Origin: Marinobacter salexigens
GTDB lineage: Bacteria > Pseudomonadota > Gammaproteobacteria > Pseudomonadales > Oleiphilaceae
Length of the DNA: 60,171 bases
NCBI RefSeq assembly: GCF_002806945.1
Contig: NZ_NIHC01000011.1
Location: 1-60,171, forward strand
Direction: 5' to 3'
Below the pieces are notes generated by a model. It saw only the letters and a program-made list of their open reading frames with translations. It did no database searches and was not told the origin of the DNA. Below are positions 30,660 to 40,549 of the stretch, in pieces; the stretch's first letter is position 1; each line of letters begins with the position of its first letter. Position numbers and translations under genes: made by a program.

Positions 30660-30968
30660 GAGGTCGTCTATCCGGGTTACACACTCAATTCGGTGGGGCA
30701 TTTCGGAAATTACGTGCTTCCCTGCTGCACCCCTGTCCGGCGAGCGGCGAGTTTAACACAGGCCTTTGCACCAAGGGATTATCTGGGAGCTTGGCAGGCT
30801 TTGGTATTGACTTTTCAGGTATTGAGCGGCATAGTTCCGCGTCATTTATTTCGACGCGCTGGTTATGGGCGCGCCCGCGATTTCAGGGTCCCTCTGGATG
30901 GCTTTATACTCAGAGTTTCCCGTACGAATCATTCAGTAACGAATTTAAGTACTTTCAGGAGTTTTACG
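30660..30968 (+). promoter_or_regulatory. murJ-rpsT intergenic region with rpsT promoter and leader
   Basis: This 309-base stretch has no gene. A probable rpsT promoter is at 30807-30835. The rpsT leader then carries a hairpin CGCGTC / GACGCG (30838-30843 and 30853-30858) and a GGGCGCGCCC palindrome near 30868. A second weak -10 box, TATACT, lies near 30906. No clear murJ promoter is seen on the minus strand. Confidence 0.5.
30807..30835 (+). promoter_or_regulatory. Probable rpsT promoter
   Basis: -35 TTGACT (30807-30812), 17-base spacer and -10 CATAGT (30830-30835). It would give a leader of about 130 bases before rpsT. Confidence 0.55.
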
Positions 30969-31238
30969 GTGGCAAATACCCCGCAATCCAAAAAGCGCGC
31001 ACGTCAGAACGAGAAGAACCGCAAGCACAACGCCAGCCTGCGTTCCATGACTCGCACCTACATGAAAAAAGTTCAGGCCAAGATTGAAGCTGGTAACTAT
31101 GAAGAAGCTCAGGCTGCATTCCAGGCGGCTCAGCCGGTAATGGACAGCATGGTCAACAAGGGCATTTTCACCAAGAACAAGGTTGCCCGTCAGAAGAGCC
31201 GCATGATCTCCAAGATCAAGGCTCTGAAGAGCGCCTGA
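30969..31238 (+). CDS. rpsT: 30S ribosomal protein S20
   Basis: Small-subunit primary binding protein of 16S rRNA, 89 residues, opening (M)ANTPQSKKRARQNEKNRKHN, the canonical S20 N-terminus, and rich in Lys and Arg. The start is a GTG at 30969 with AGGAG 9 bases upstream; no in-frame ATG exists at this point. In E. coli rpsT starts with UUG, and this weak start is part of its translational self-control, so the GTG may have a similar role. It is followed by a bidirectional terminator. Confidence 0.97.
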   Translation: MANTPQSKKRARQNEKNRKHNASLRSMTRTYMKKVQAKIEAGNYEEAQAAFQAAQPVMDSMVNKGIFTKNKVARQKSRMISKIKALKSA

Positions 31239-31273
31239 TAGCGTCCAACGCTGGAAAGCTCTTACTGAGAATC

Positions 31274-31301
31274 AAAAAACCGGCCCTAAAGCCGGTTTTT
31301 T
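31274..31301. terminator. Bidirectional terminator between rpsT and proB
   Basis: Stem AAAAACCGGC / GCCGGTTTTT with a 6-base loop, flanked by A and T runs on both strands. It serves the convergent rpsT and proB. Confidence 0.92.
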
Positions 31302-31305
31302 TGTT

Positions 31306-32430
31306 TCAGATAATGATCATATTATCCCGGTGAATCATTTCCTCTTCCGAGATATACCCCAGAATATCAGAGATGCTATTGCTCGAGCAGCCAGCTATCG
31401 CCCTCGCTTCATCCGCACCATAATTGACCAGGCCGCGAGCAACCTCTGCACCATCCTCGCCAACACAGGAAACCATCTCACCACGCCGGAACCGCCCAAC
31501 AACACCCTTGACTCCTACCGGCAAAAGGCTGCGACCACCCTGGCGAAGTACACGCACCGCGCCATCATCCAGCGTTAGCCTTCCACGGGTTTGTAGATGA
31601 CTGGCCAGCCACTGCTTGCGGGCCGCAATACGCCCCTGCTCTGGAAGCAATAAAGTGCCAATAACGTCACCCTGGCGCAAGCGTGAGATAGCGCCCTCGA
31701 TACGACCACCCACAATCACCGTAAATGCTCCGGACCGTGCCGCAAGCCTGGCAGCACGCAGCTTGGTGAGCATCCCACCACGACCAAGCGCACCGGCACC
31801 GCCTCCAGCCATGGCATCCAACTCACGATCACCGGCAAACCGCTCTGTTACCAGACTGGCATCCGGATTTTTTCGCGGATCTTTATCAAACAAACCCAGC
31901 TGGTCGGTGAGTATAATCAGCCCGTCAGCTTCAATCAGGTTGGTTACCAAGGCGCCCAGGGTGTCGTTGTCGCCGAACCGGATTTCATCAGTCACTACCG
32001 TATCGTTTTCATTTACAATCGGCACAACACCAAAATCCAGCAAGGCCCGAAGCGTGCTTCGACCGTTCAAGTAGCGCTTGCGGTCAGAAAGATCGTCGTG
32101 GGTGAGAAGGATCTGGGCCGTATGAATGCCGTGGCGCTTGAACTGCGCCTCCCAGGTTTGCACCAGGCCCATCTGCCCCACAGCGGCAGCTGCTTGCAGT
32201 TCATGTAACTGCTCCGGGCGCTTGCTCCAACCCAGCCGGCTCATGCCCTCTGCCACGGAGCCGGAAGAAACCACAACTAACTCAACGCCCTCTTTGACCA
32301 ACGCCGCCATTTGATCCACCCAAAAGCCCAGCGCCGCTACATCCAACCCCTTACCATCGTTGGTAAGAAGTGCACTTCCGATTTTCACCACCAGGCGGCG
32401 AGCCTGGCTCAGCTGGGCGCGTTGCGTCAT
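31306..32430 (-). CDS. proB: Glutamate 5-kinase
   Basis: First step of proline synthesis: phosphorylates glutamate with ATP. It has 374 residues. An amino acid kinase domain (1-260) includes [28 protein letters not shown] and [20 protein letters not shown]-terminal PUA domain (about 280-365) includes [17 protein letters not shown] [20 protein letters not shown] and [13 protein letters not shown]. The family is inhibited by proline. It follows obg on the same strand with a 59-base gap. This order (rplU-rpmA-obg-proB) is the Pseudomonas one. Confidence 0.96.
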   Translation of the reverse strand: MTQRAQLSQARRLVVKIGSALLTNDGKGLDVAALGFWVDQMAALVKEGVELVVVSSGSVAEGMSRLGWSKRPEQLHELQAAAAVGQMGLVQTWEAQFKRHGIHTAQILLTHDDLSDRKRYLNGRSTLRALLDFGVVPIVNENDTVVTDEIRFGDNDTLGALVTNLIEADGLIILTDQLGLFDKDPRKNPDASLVTERFAGDRELDAMAGGGAGALGRGGMLTKLRAARLAARSGAFTVIVGGRIEGAISRLRQGDVIGTLLLPEQGRIAARKQWLASHLQTRGRLTLDDGAVRVLRQGGRSLLPVGVKGVVGRFRRGEMVSCVGEDGAEVARGLVNYGADEARAIAGCSSNSISDILGYISEEEMIHRDNMIII

Positions 32431-32489
32431 AATTCAGGCTTTATCTCTCTCAAACGTACGGGGCAACTCAGGCTTCAGCAAGCCGAGAC

Positions 32490-33754
<1,265 letters not shown>

Positions 33755-33832
33755 CCAGGTGGCTCTGACTTCTAACTATATCAGCAGAATGTCAGGGCTA
33801 CCCAAGGTTCGACAGAACCGGATCGCCGCTGC

Positions 33833-34096
33833 TTAGACAGCAGCTGGAACGATACTTACGAACTTGCGGTTCTGTGGACCTTTCACTTCGAACTTGACCT
33901 GACCGTCTGCTTTCGCAAACAGCGTGTGGTCTCTGCCCAGGCCAACATTGCTGCCGGCGTGGAAACGGGTTCCGCGCTGACGGACAATGATGCTACCTGC
34001 AGATACTGCTTCGCCGCCATAGCGCTTGACACCAAGTCGTTTCGACTCGGAATCGCGACCGTTACGGGTACTACCTGCTGCTTTTTTGTGAGCCAT
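33833..34096 (-). CDS. rpmA: 50S ribosomal protein L27
   Basis: L27, whose N-terminal tail reaches the peptidyl transferase centre. It has 87 residues and opens [20 protein letters not shown], the family signature, with [15 protein letters not shown] following. The N-terminus begins directly with AHKK, so it needs no Prp-type cleavage as in Firmicutes. It lies 37 bases after rplU in the usual rplU-rpmA pair. Confidence 0.98.
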   Translation of the reverse strand: MAHKKAAGSTRNGRDSESKRLGVKRYGGEAVSAGSIIVRQRGTRFHAGSNVGLGRDHTLFAKADGQVKFEVKGPQNRKFVSIVPAAV

Positions 34097-34133
34097 GACA
34101 AGCCTCCTGATTTATGGGGTTGTTTCCGGGATC

Positions 34134-34445
34134 TTAGCCCTGAATACCCGTGATCTTGACTTCAGTAAACCACTGACGGTGGCCCTGACGCTTCATTGAG
34201 TGCTTACGACGACGGAACTTGATGATGTTAATCTTCTCGTGACGACCGTGGCTAACCACCTCGGCAGTCACTTTGGCACCATCAACAACCGGCGCGCCAA
34301 CTTTGAAGTTGTCGCCATCGGCGATCAGCAGAACGCGGTCAAACTCGACGTTGCCGCCTGTTTCCACTTCCAGCTTTTCCAGCTTCAGAGTTTCGCCTTC
34401 TTTAACACGGTGCTGCTTACCACCGCTAACAATAACTGCGTACAT
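34134..34445 (-). CDS. rplU: 50S ribosomal protein L21
   Basis: L21, a 23S rRNA-binding protein of 103 residues. It opens [20 protein letters not shown] and has the [18 protein letters not shown] signature ([20 protein letters not shown], in part). The ATG at 34445 is chosen over one eight codons upstream because it gives the universal MYAVI start. First gene of rplU-rpmA, divergent from ispB, as in Pseudomonas and E. coli. Confidence 0.98.
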   Translation of the reverse strand: MYAVIVSGGKQHRVKEGETLKLEKLEVETGGNVEFDRVLLIADGDNFKVGAPVVDGAKVTAEVVSHGRHEKINIIKFRRRKHSMKRQGHRQWFTEVKITGIQG

Positions 34446-34554
34446 TAACTTTCTCCGCGATTGACCCATCCCTGCTCTTATCCACCTGGTTCTAAGGGAA
34501 GCACTTCGGCAACCCTATAACAGGGAGCGCAGGTTGGGATGAGTTGGGCGCGTG

Positions 34555-34583
34555 ATTGTACGAAAAGGCGCCCGGCAATACAA
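34555..34583 (-). promoter_or_regulatory. Possible rplU promoter
   Basis: Minus strand -10 TACAAT (34555-34560), 17-base spacer and a weak -35 TTGTAT (34578-34583). It is the best match upstream of rplU; the -35 box is poor. Confidence 0.4.
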
Positions 34584-34589
34584 GCCAAG

Positions 34590-34618
34590 TTGACACAAAC
34601 CGCAGCAATACCTAGCAT
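34590..34618 (+). promoter_or_regulatory. Probable ispB promoter
   Basis: -35 TTGACA (34590-34595), 17-base spacer and -10 TAGCAT (34613-34618). It lies 76 bases upstream of ispB. Confidence 0.55.
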
Positions 34619-34694
34619 TGCCGCGTTCTGCCTGCATTATCTATACGCTAGGTAGAAACACAACCTCGACACCAGCAAGGGATCCACAAGCCGC

Positions 34695-35663
34695 ATGACA
34701 GCCCAGCGCATTTACGACACAGTGGCAGATGACTTCAGCCGCGTTAATGACCTGATCATCCAGCGACTTTCCTCCGACGTCCCCTTGGTAGAAAAAATAG
34801 CCCAGCACATTATTGAAAGCGGCGGTAAGCGCTTGAGACCCTTACTGGTTTTGCTTTCCAGCCGGGCTGCGGGCTATAGCAACGATGAGCATTTGAAGCT
34901 GGCTGCAGTGATTGAATTCCTGCATACCGCCACCCTGCTTCATGACGATGTTGTGGACACTTCAGATATGCGCCGTGGCAGGAAGACTGCAAACGCCAAT
35001 TGGGGGAATGCGCCCAGCGTATTGGTAGGTGATTTCCTCTACGCCCGCGCATTCGAAATGATGGTAGAGCTAAAAAGCCTTCCCATCATGGAAGTATTGT
35101 CACGCGCCACAGCGGTTATCGCCCAGGGCGAAGTTATGCAACTCATGAATGTAAAAAACCCGGATCTCACGGAAGACCAGTACATGACCGTGATCCACAA
35201 CAAAACCGCCATGCTCTTTGAGGCGTCATCCCATTCTGGCGCCCTGCTGGCTAACGCAACAACCCTTCAGGAACAGGCCCTGAAAGATTACGGCAAACAC
35301 TTGGGGCTGGCCTTCCAGTTGGTCGATGATGTTCTGGATTACCGGGGTGATGCCGAAGCCATGGGCAAAAACGTGGGTGACGACCTGGCCGAAGGCAAAA
35401 CCACCCTGCCCCTGATTCATGCCATGGCCCACAGCAGCGAAGAAGGCCGACAGCTCATACGCCAGGCCATCCGCAAAGGCGGGCTGGATGACCTACCAAA
35501 AGTTCTCAAACTTGTAGAAGCCTCCGGCGCACTGGAGTACACCATGGAGCGAGCCAGGGTCGAAGCCTCCAAAGCTTCGGCCACCCTGGCTGCCCTTCCT
35601 GACTCACCCCACAAAGAAGCCCTGGAGTTATTGACTCAGGTTGCTGTGGCGCGGGTCAGTTAA
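34695..35663 (+). CDS. ispB: Polyprenyl (octaprenyl-type) diphosphate synthase
   Basis: Trans-prenyl transferase that builds the ubiquinone side chain from isopentenyl diphosphate, the product of IspH. It has 322 residues. The first aspartate-rich motif is DDVVD (84-88), with RRGRKT after it, and the second is DDVLDYRGD (about 211-219). Chain length cannot be read safely from sequence; Marinobacter species generally have Q-9, so solanesyl diphosphate is possible. The stop codon overlaps that of the convergent reductase gene within TTAA (35660-35663). Confidence 0.94.
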   Translation: MTAQRIYDTVADDFSRVNDLIIQRLSSDVPLVEKIAQHIIESGGKRLRPLLVLLSSRAAGYSNDEHLKLAAVIEFLHTATLLHDDVVDTSDMRRGRKTANANWGNAPSVLVGDFLYARAFEMMVELKSLPIMEVLSRATAVIAQGEVMQLMNVKNPDLTEDQYMTVIHNKTAMLFEASSHSGALLANATTLQEQALKDYGKHLGLAFQLVDDVLDYRGDAEAMGKNVGDDLAEGKTTLPLIHAMAHSSEEGRQLIRQAIRKGGLDDLPKVLKLVEASGALEYTMERARVEASKASATLAALPDSPHKEALELLTQVAVARVS

Positions 35664-36643
35664 AGGCCATCACGCCCGTGGGGAGCGGTGAAATCCAACT
35701 GCGGCCCCACTGGCACAACCTGAGTGGGGTTGATGGTGCGCTGGCTCACATAGTAGTGCTGCTTGATCTGGCGAATATCCACAGTATCGGCCACGCCCGG
35801 CACCTGATATAGCTCCCTCAGATAACCTGAAAGCGCCGGAAAATCACTGATAAGCTGGCGATTACACTTGAAGTGGCTATAGTAAACTGCATCAAACCGA
35901 ACCAGAGTAGTGAACAAGCGCCAATCCGCTTCGGTGATGGTTGTACCCGTCAGATACCGCTGCTTCGACAGCTTGGCTTCCAGCCAGTCCAGCGACTCGA
36001 ACAGCTCCGCATAGGCCTTCTCATACTGATCCTGAGCCGTGGCAAAACCCGCCTTGTACACACCATTGTTAACCGTGTCGTACACCCGCTCATTCACCGC
36101 ATCAATGTCCGCCTGCAGCGCTTCCGGATACAAGTCCAGATCAGCATTGACACCTTCCAGACCATCAAACGCCGAGTTAAACATACGGATGATCTCCGCC
36201 GACTCATTGCTGGCAATGGTCTGCTTTTGCTTGTCCCACAACACCGGAACCGTCACCCGACCTGAATAATCAGGCGCTGCCTTGGTGTATACCTGATGCA
36301 TGAAGCGGAAATCGTACAAGTCATCTGTATGCGCGCTCTCACCCGGCCGAAATTCCCAGCCGTTCTCAACCATATCCGGGTGCACAACCGACACCGAAAT
36401 ATGCTTCTCAAGACCTTTCAACTTCCGGAAGATCAACGTGCGATGGGCCCATGGGCAGGCCAAGGACACGTACAAGTGATAACGCCCGGATTCTGCCCTG
36501 AAACCACCCTCTCCCGCTGGCCCGGCTGAACCGTCTGCCGTTACCCAGTTGCGGAACCGCGCCGCTTCGCGCTCGAATTTACCACCGGTTTTGCTGGTGT
36601 CGTACCACTTGTCCTGCCATTTTCCATCAACAAGAAGACCCAT
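35660..36643 (-). CDS. yqjG: Glutathionyl-hydroquinone reductase (YqjG/ECM4 family)
   Basis: Xi-class glutathione transferase that reduces glutathionyl-hydroquinones. The 327-residue protein has the catalytic Cys63 in SLACPWAHRT, the CPWA signature of the family. An N-terminal thioredoxin-like domain (about 50-160) is followed by an all-helical C-terminal domain (170-310). The N-terminus MGLLVDGKWQDKWYDT is typical. It is divergent from a LysR-type regulator with a 118-base shared spacer, which suggests that the regulator controls it. The substrate in this organism is unknown; quinones from aromatics are plausible. Confidence 0.93.
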   Translation of the reverse strand: MGLLVDGKWQDKWYDTSKTGGKFEREAARFRNWVTADGSAGPAGEGGFRAESGRYHLYVSLACPWAHRTLIFRKLKGLEKHISVSVVHPDMVENGWEFRPGESAHTDDLYDFRFMHQVYTKAAPDYSGRVTVPVLWDKQKQTIASNESAEIIRMFNSAFDGLEGVNADLDLYPEALQADIDAVNERVYDTVNNGVYKAGFATAQDQYEKAYAELFESLDWLEAKLSKQRYLTGTTITEADWRLFTTLVRFDAVYYSHFKCNRQLISDFPALSGYLRELYQVPGVADTVDIRQIKQHYYVSQRTINPTQVVPVGPQLDFTAPHGRDGL

Positions 36644-36761
36644 AGTGAATACTCCTCAAAAGTTCTGAATGAATCTGCAAACAATTACCAGGTACAATAG
36701 CGGTTACCCTGCTAACCTCTCAAGCAACCAATTCTGGCCAACAACTTCAGATAATTCGAAC

Positions 36762-37673
36762 ATGTACTCAGCCATTACAATTGATGCCCTGAAAGTCCTC
36801 GACGCCATCAACCGCAAAGGCAGCTTCGCCGGTGCCGCCGGCGAACTCTTCCGGGTGCCGTCGGCGATCAGTTACACCGTGCAAAAACTCGAAGAAGACC
36901 TGAACGTGACCCTGTTCGACAGGAGCGGCCATCGGGCTGTACTCACTCCCGCCGGGCTATACTTGCTCGAAGAAGGCCGCATCCTGCTAGATGCTGTAGA
37001 AAACCTTGCCCACTCAACCCGACAGGTCGCACAGGGCTGGGAAACCAGGCTGCGCATAGGCTTCAACTCCATACTTCCTGCCGAGTGCCTGTTCCCTGCC
37101 ATCAGAAACTTCAGCACACTGGGTGTGCCTGTTGATGTCCAGATTACCGAAGAGGTGTTTGCCGGCACCTGGGACGCTCTCCAAAGCCGCAGAGTGGACC
37201 TGATTGTCGGGGCAGACGACTTCAGCAAACCGGCCGGGAGCTTTACCTGCCAAAATCTGGGCACAATGGAGTTCATTTTCGCCGTATCACCCGACCACCC
37301 CCTGGCAAACGCTGAGGAACCTCTGAGCGAGGACGACATCTCGCACTTTCCGGCCGCCGTTGCCGCAGATTCATCCCGCTCTCTACCCCCTGGCCACGCA
37401 GGCATATTTCACCGGCAGCGCACCTTGACCGGGACAACGGTCGATCACAAAATTGCGATGCAGAAAGCAGGCCTCGGTGTGGGCTGGCTCCCGAAATTCA
37501 GGGTGAAAGAGCTTCTTGCTCGCGGCGAACTCATTGAGAAACAGGTAAGCGAACCCAGGCAACCCGCTACGCTTCAGGCCGCCAGACACACTGACGACAA
37601 AGGCAAGGCTCTGTTGTGGTTCTGGGAACGGCTGATCAACGACCCGACGATACCTGGCTGGCTTGAAGCCTGA
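36762..37673 (+). CDS. LysR-family transcriptional regulator
   Basis: A 303-residue regulator. It has a winged helix-turn-helix at residues 4-62 (ALKVLDAINRKGSFAGAAGE, then VPSAISYTVQKLEEDLNVTLF) and a substrate-binding domain to the end. The ATG at 36762 is chosen because it puts the DNA-binding domain at the N-terminus, as in the family; the open frame extends 31 codons upstream without homology. It is divergent from the glutathionyl-hydroquinone reductase gene, a common arrangement for LysR regulators and their targets. The ligand is unknown; a quinone or related electrophile is a guess from the neighbour. Confidence 0.9.
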   Translation: MYSAITIDALKVLDAINRKGSFAGAAGELFRVPSAISYTVQKLEEDLNVTLFDRSGHRAVLTPAGLYLLEEGRILLDAVENLAHSTRQVAQGWETRLRIGFNSILPAECLFPAIRNFSTLGVPVDVQITEEVFAGTWDALQSRRVDLIVGADDFSKPAGSFTCQNLGTMEFIFAVSPDHPLANAEEPLSEDDISHFPAAVAADSSRSLPPGHAGIFHRQRTLTGTTVDHKIAMQKAGLGVGWLPKFRVKELLARGELIEKQVSEPRQPATLQAARHTDDKGKALLWFWERLINDPTIPGWLEA

Positions 37674-37801
37674 GTGAGGCTCGCCTGCACTTGGGTTAAG
37701 GTGGCTGTCTGGCTGAATTCTGACCGGCAAATGAGTCAACCGCTTCAGCGCACGATTCATTTATACTGCAATGAACCTTGATTAAAGAACGGAGCTCGTT
37801 G

Positions 37802-39331
37802 ATGCGGCAGCTTTCGGAACTGGATGCCTCACTCTTGTACCTGGAATCAGAAAACGCACCGATGCATGTTGGTAGCATCTATCTGTTTGATGCCAGTGAA
37901 CGAGATTCGCCTCTGGCGTTCAGCACCTTTGTTGCTTACCTGCAAAGTCGCCTTCACGTGGTGCCGGTATTCCGCCAGATCATACAAGAAATCCCCATGC
38001 GTCTGGGTCGCCCCTACTGGATTGATGATCCTGATTTCAGCATAGACCGGCACCTTGCCTATGTGAGCCTTGGCGAAAACAGTCAGGAATCGGGCCTGAT
38101 GACACTTGCCTCGAGAATTCTGGAAGCCCCGCTGAAACGGGATCGCCCACTCTGGCACATAACGTTTGTTGACGGGTTCCGGCTCGGCGACGAGAAAGAA
38201 GGTAAAGCAGGCATCGCTCTTATTGTAAAACTTCACCATGCAGCGATTGATGCTTTCAGTGGTGCAGAAATTATGGCCAAGTTGCTGGAATACACGCCGG
38301 AGCCGGCACTTATCAGCGCACCACGGCCTTGGCAGCCACGGCCCAAGCCTTCAGAAGAGCGGGTAATCCTGCAGGCAGGCGCCAACATATTAAGGGCGCC
38401 CTGGCGATTCGCATCACTGGCGGCGGGTGCCGTGGACGCAACCGCACGCGGGCTGGTCCAAAGTCAGCTACGGAGAATACCGCTGCCATTCGCCTTGTTT
38501 TCTGCACCCCAGTGCCCATTCAACCGCCAGATTACAGGCAATCGCCAGATAGTCTCCGCCAAGGTGGATCTATCTCGCCTGAAAGCAATCAAGGCATCTC
38601 TTGGGAATGTAACGCTCAACGATGTGGTCCTGGGACTGTGCGCAGAGACTCTGAAACGGTATCTTGCCGGCCAGGAAACGAGCACCGGGGAATCGCTGAT
38701 TGCCATGACCCCCATATCCGTGCGGTCGAGAGCACTTAACAGAACCACCGGCAGTCAGATGTCTGCCATACTACTGGACCTTGCCACCAGTGAGCAGAAT
38801 CCGGCTCAGCGCGTTCACCGAATTCACCGTAACGCAGCAAATTCAGATCCCTACCACGAAGCCATCGCCGCGGACCGGCTCACAGAGCTTTTACCGTCTA
38901 CTATGTTGGCGTTGTCAGCACGGCTTTACTCGGAGCTGCAGCTTGCCCAGCGCTATCAACCTGTTTTCAACCTGCCCATTACCAATGTACCTGGCCCTCA
39001 GGTGCCTCTTTACTTACAAGGCGCAAGACTGGTGCAACAATATAACGCAGCGCCCCTGTTCGATAGCATGGGCATGGCTATTGTTGCCATAAGCTACCAG
39101 GGCAGCCTGACACTCAGCTTTACCATCTGCCCGGACGTTGTCGCTGACGGCAGCTCTCTTCAAACGTATGTCTATGAAAGCCTTGATGCTATTGAAGAAG
39201 CTGCCAGCAAACTGGATTCAGAGGAACTGCTAACCTCTTTCGAAGATACCCGGCCTGAAACAATGGCTGACGAAGTGATGGGTTTTCTGGAAGGCGCCCT
39301 GAAAAATGTCACAGGGCGCTTCAAACGATAA
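37802..39331 (+). CDS. Wax ester synthase / diacylglycerol acyltransferase (WS/DGAT)
   Basis: Bacterial acyltransferase that joins acyl-CoA to fatty alcohols or diacylglycerol to make storage wax esters or triacylglycerol. It has 509 residues. Landmarks are PLW (116-118, in RDRPLWHITFVDGF), the catalytic HHAAIDA (145-151), the NDVVL motif in the second half (VTLNDVVLGLC) and NVPGP near residue 395. The active site usually reads HHxxxDG; here Ala151 replaces the Gly. The ATG at 37802 follows ACGGAG at good spacing. Marinobacter carries several such enzymes. It stands alone between the LysR gene and a convergent lipoprotein gene, with no other lipid genes nearby. Confidence 0.9.
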   Translation: MRQLSELDASLLYLESENAPMHVGSIYLFDASERDSPLAFSTFVAYLQSRLHVVPVFRQIIQEIPMRLGRPYWIDDPDFSIDRHLAYVSLGENSQESGLMTLASRILEAPLKRDRPLWHITFVDGFRLGDEKEGKAGIALIVKLHHAAIDAFSGAEIMAKLLEYTPEPALISAPRPWQPRPKPSEERVILQAGANILRAPWRFASLAAGAVDATARGLVQSQLRRIPLPFALFSAPQCPFNRQITGNRQIVSAKVDLSRLKAIKASLGNVTLNDVVLGLCAETLKRYLAGQETSTGESLIAMTPISVRSRALNRTTGSQMSAILLDLATSEQNPAQRVHRIHRNAANSDPYHEAIAADRLTELLPSTMLALSARLYSELQLAQRYQPVFNLPITNVPGPQVPLYLQGARLVQQYNAAPLFDSMGMAIVAISYQGSLTLSFTICPDVVADGSSLQTYVYESLDAIEEAASKLDSEELLTSFEDTRPETMADEVMGFLEGALKNVTGRFKR

Positions 39332-39361
39332 GCATAACGGCCTGCATGTCAGGCCTGACTG

Positions 39362-40054
39362 TTACTCAAACGCCCAGCGTAAAAAGGCTTTTTTCTCTTC
39401 ATCCGTAGCGGTTTCCCAAACAGCCTTCAGGCGATCCAGAGACGTTACGCCATCATTAGCCTCCCCAGACTGCCCCGCAGGCAACGGCGTCCGCGCAGAC
39501 CGGGCACTATCCTCGGGCGACCAATTTGTTGAACGGGCCAACGTTTGCCCATCGGCACCGACAACCGCTGCAGAAAACTCGGGAATCACTTCCTCGGCTT
39601 GCCGGCGGGATGTGGGCTTATCGTAGTCAAATTGGTAGATAGCATTGGGGCTAGCCTCAAAGCGGACCACTTGTGGCTTACTTTCCACTATGTGAACCTT
39701 TGACTCACCATTTCTCACAACTCCCGATTTCGCCCAGATGGTTTTGTAAGTGAACACCACCTCGTTTTCACCCGGCAGGAGCGCATAGTCCAGCGCCAGG
39801 TCATCCATCAGGTAATTCGTCATTTTGCGGCCATTAACGTGGCTGACAGTAATTTCCCCCGGCGCCTTCAGCGTTGCTGCATTTACTGCAGTACCAGGGT
39901 CGCCATCCCAGGTTTCGAGTTTGGTAACCGCCGAGGAACAACCTGCCAGGACAGCCAGCAACATGGCTGAAAGCGATACCCTGAGTATTTTCGACCACCG
40001 GCGGGAATGACCGGGTTCAAATCTTGCAACGCCCATAATGTTAACGATACTCAT
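39362..40054 (-). CDS. DUF2057 (YccT-like) lipoprotein
   Basis: A 230-residue protein with a lipoprotein signal: a basic region (SRRWSKILR), hydrophobic core and LAGC lipobox with Cys39. The mature part resembles the DUF2057 family: LLPGENEVVFTYKTIW near residue 100 and the closing LKAVWETATDEEKKAFLRWAF. E. coli YccT (CsgI), a periplasmic protein linked to curli control, is the best known member. The ATG at 40054 is chosen because AAAGGAG lies five bases upstream. A low-complexity stretch near residues 180-205 separates the core from the C-terminal helix. Divergent from the small DUF6316 gene; no curli genes are in the window. Function unknown. Confidence 0.78.
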   Translation of the reverse strand: MSIVNIMGVARFEPGHSRRWSKILRVSLSAMLLAVLAGCSSAVTKLETWDGDPGTAVNAATLKAPGEITVSHVNGRKMTNYLMDDLALDYALLPGENEVVFTYKTIWAKSGVVRNGESKVHIVESKPQVVRFEASPNAIYQFDYDKPTSRRQAEEVIPEFSAAVVGADGQTLARSTNWSPEDSARSARTPLPAGQSGEANDGVTSLDRLKAVWETATDEEKKAFLRWAFE

Positions 40055-40301
40055 ATTAGCTCCTTTACGGTAAGGGGAATCCGGTGCGGGAATGCAATTT
40101 GTTAAGGTGCATTCTGAACACTGTGGCAACTATGGGCAACTGAATACGCACACGCGCGGAGTGGGCTACCCATGGCAATGCTATTTATTTATTTGTTAAA
40201 AAATGTTGAATTCGCCGAAAATTGGTTTAATTTTAAACAAACTCTTACTAATCACACTTCGCCCGACACAAAGAATAAGAAGTCGGGCACCGGAGCCGGC
40301 C
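40055..40301. promoter_or_regulatory. Divergent spacer between DUF2057 and DUF6316 genes
   Basis: This 247-base spacer is AT-rich in its right half. It contains a 14-base inverted repeat, GTTTAATTTTAAAC (40225-40238), that could be an operator, and a TATTTATTTATTTG tract near 40183-40196. No clear promoter pair was assigned. Confidence 0.35.
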
Positions 40302-40505
40302 ATGAGTACCCAGGTCAGATCAGGAGAAGATACGCGCATTCCCTTTCGTAGCAGCAGATATTTCTGTGTCGGGAACAAATGGTATTTCTCTACCAGAGAG
40401 GGCTTTGACAGTGGCCCCTTCGCGTCTCGGGAGCGCGCTGAAATCGGGCTTAAACGCTTCCTGCACGTGGTAAAAATGCTCCCTGAAGAGCAACGAGTGC
40501 ACTAA
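40302..40505 (+). CDS. Small DUF6316 family protein
   Basis: A 67-residue protein. RSSRYFCVGNKWYFSTREG (residues 16-34), then a GPFASRERAEIGLKRFL stretch, resemble the small DUF6316 proteins of Pseudomonas and relatives: an Arg-rich start, WYF-TREG and GPF followed by an amphipathic helix. The frame is open 33 codons upstream, but the ATG at 40302 follows GGAG and gives the family length. There is no signal peptide. Function is unknown. It is divergent from the DUF2057 lipoprotein gene and convergent with pgpA. Confidence 0.7.
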   Translation: MSTQVRSGEDTRIPFRSSRYFCVGNKWYFSTREGFDSGPFASRERAEIGLKRFLHVVKMLPEEQRVH

Positions 40506-40549
40506 CCCTGTTGGAACCCTTTTCAACCCTGGTTGCTGATCTTGCCACC

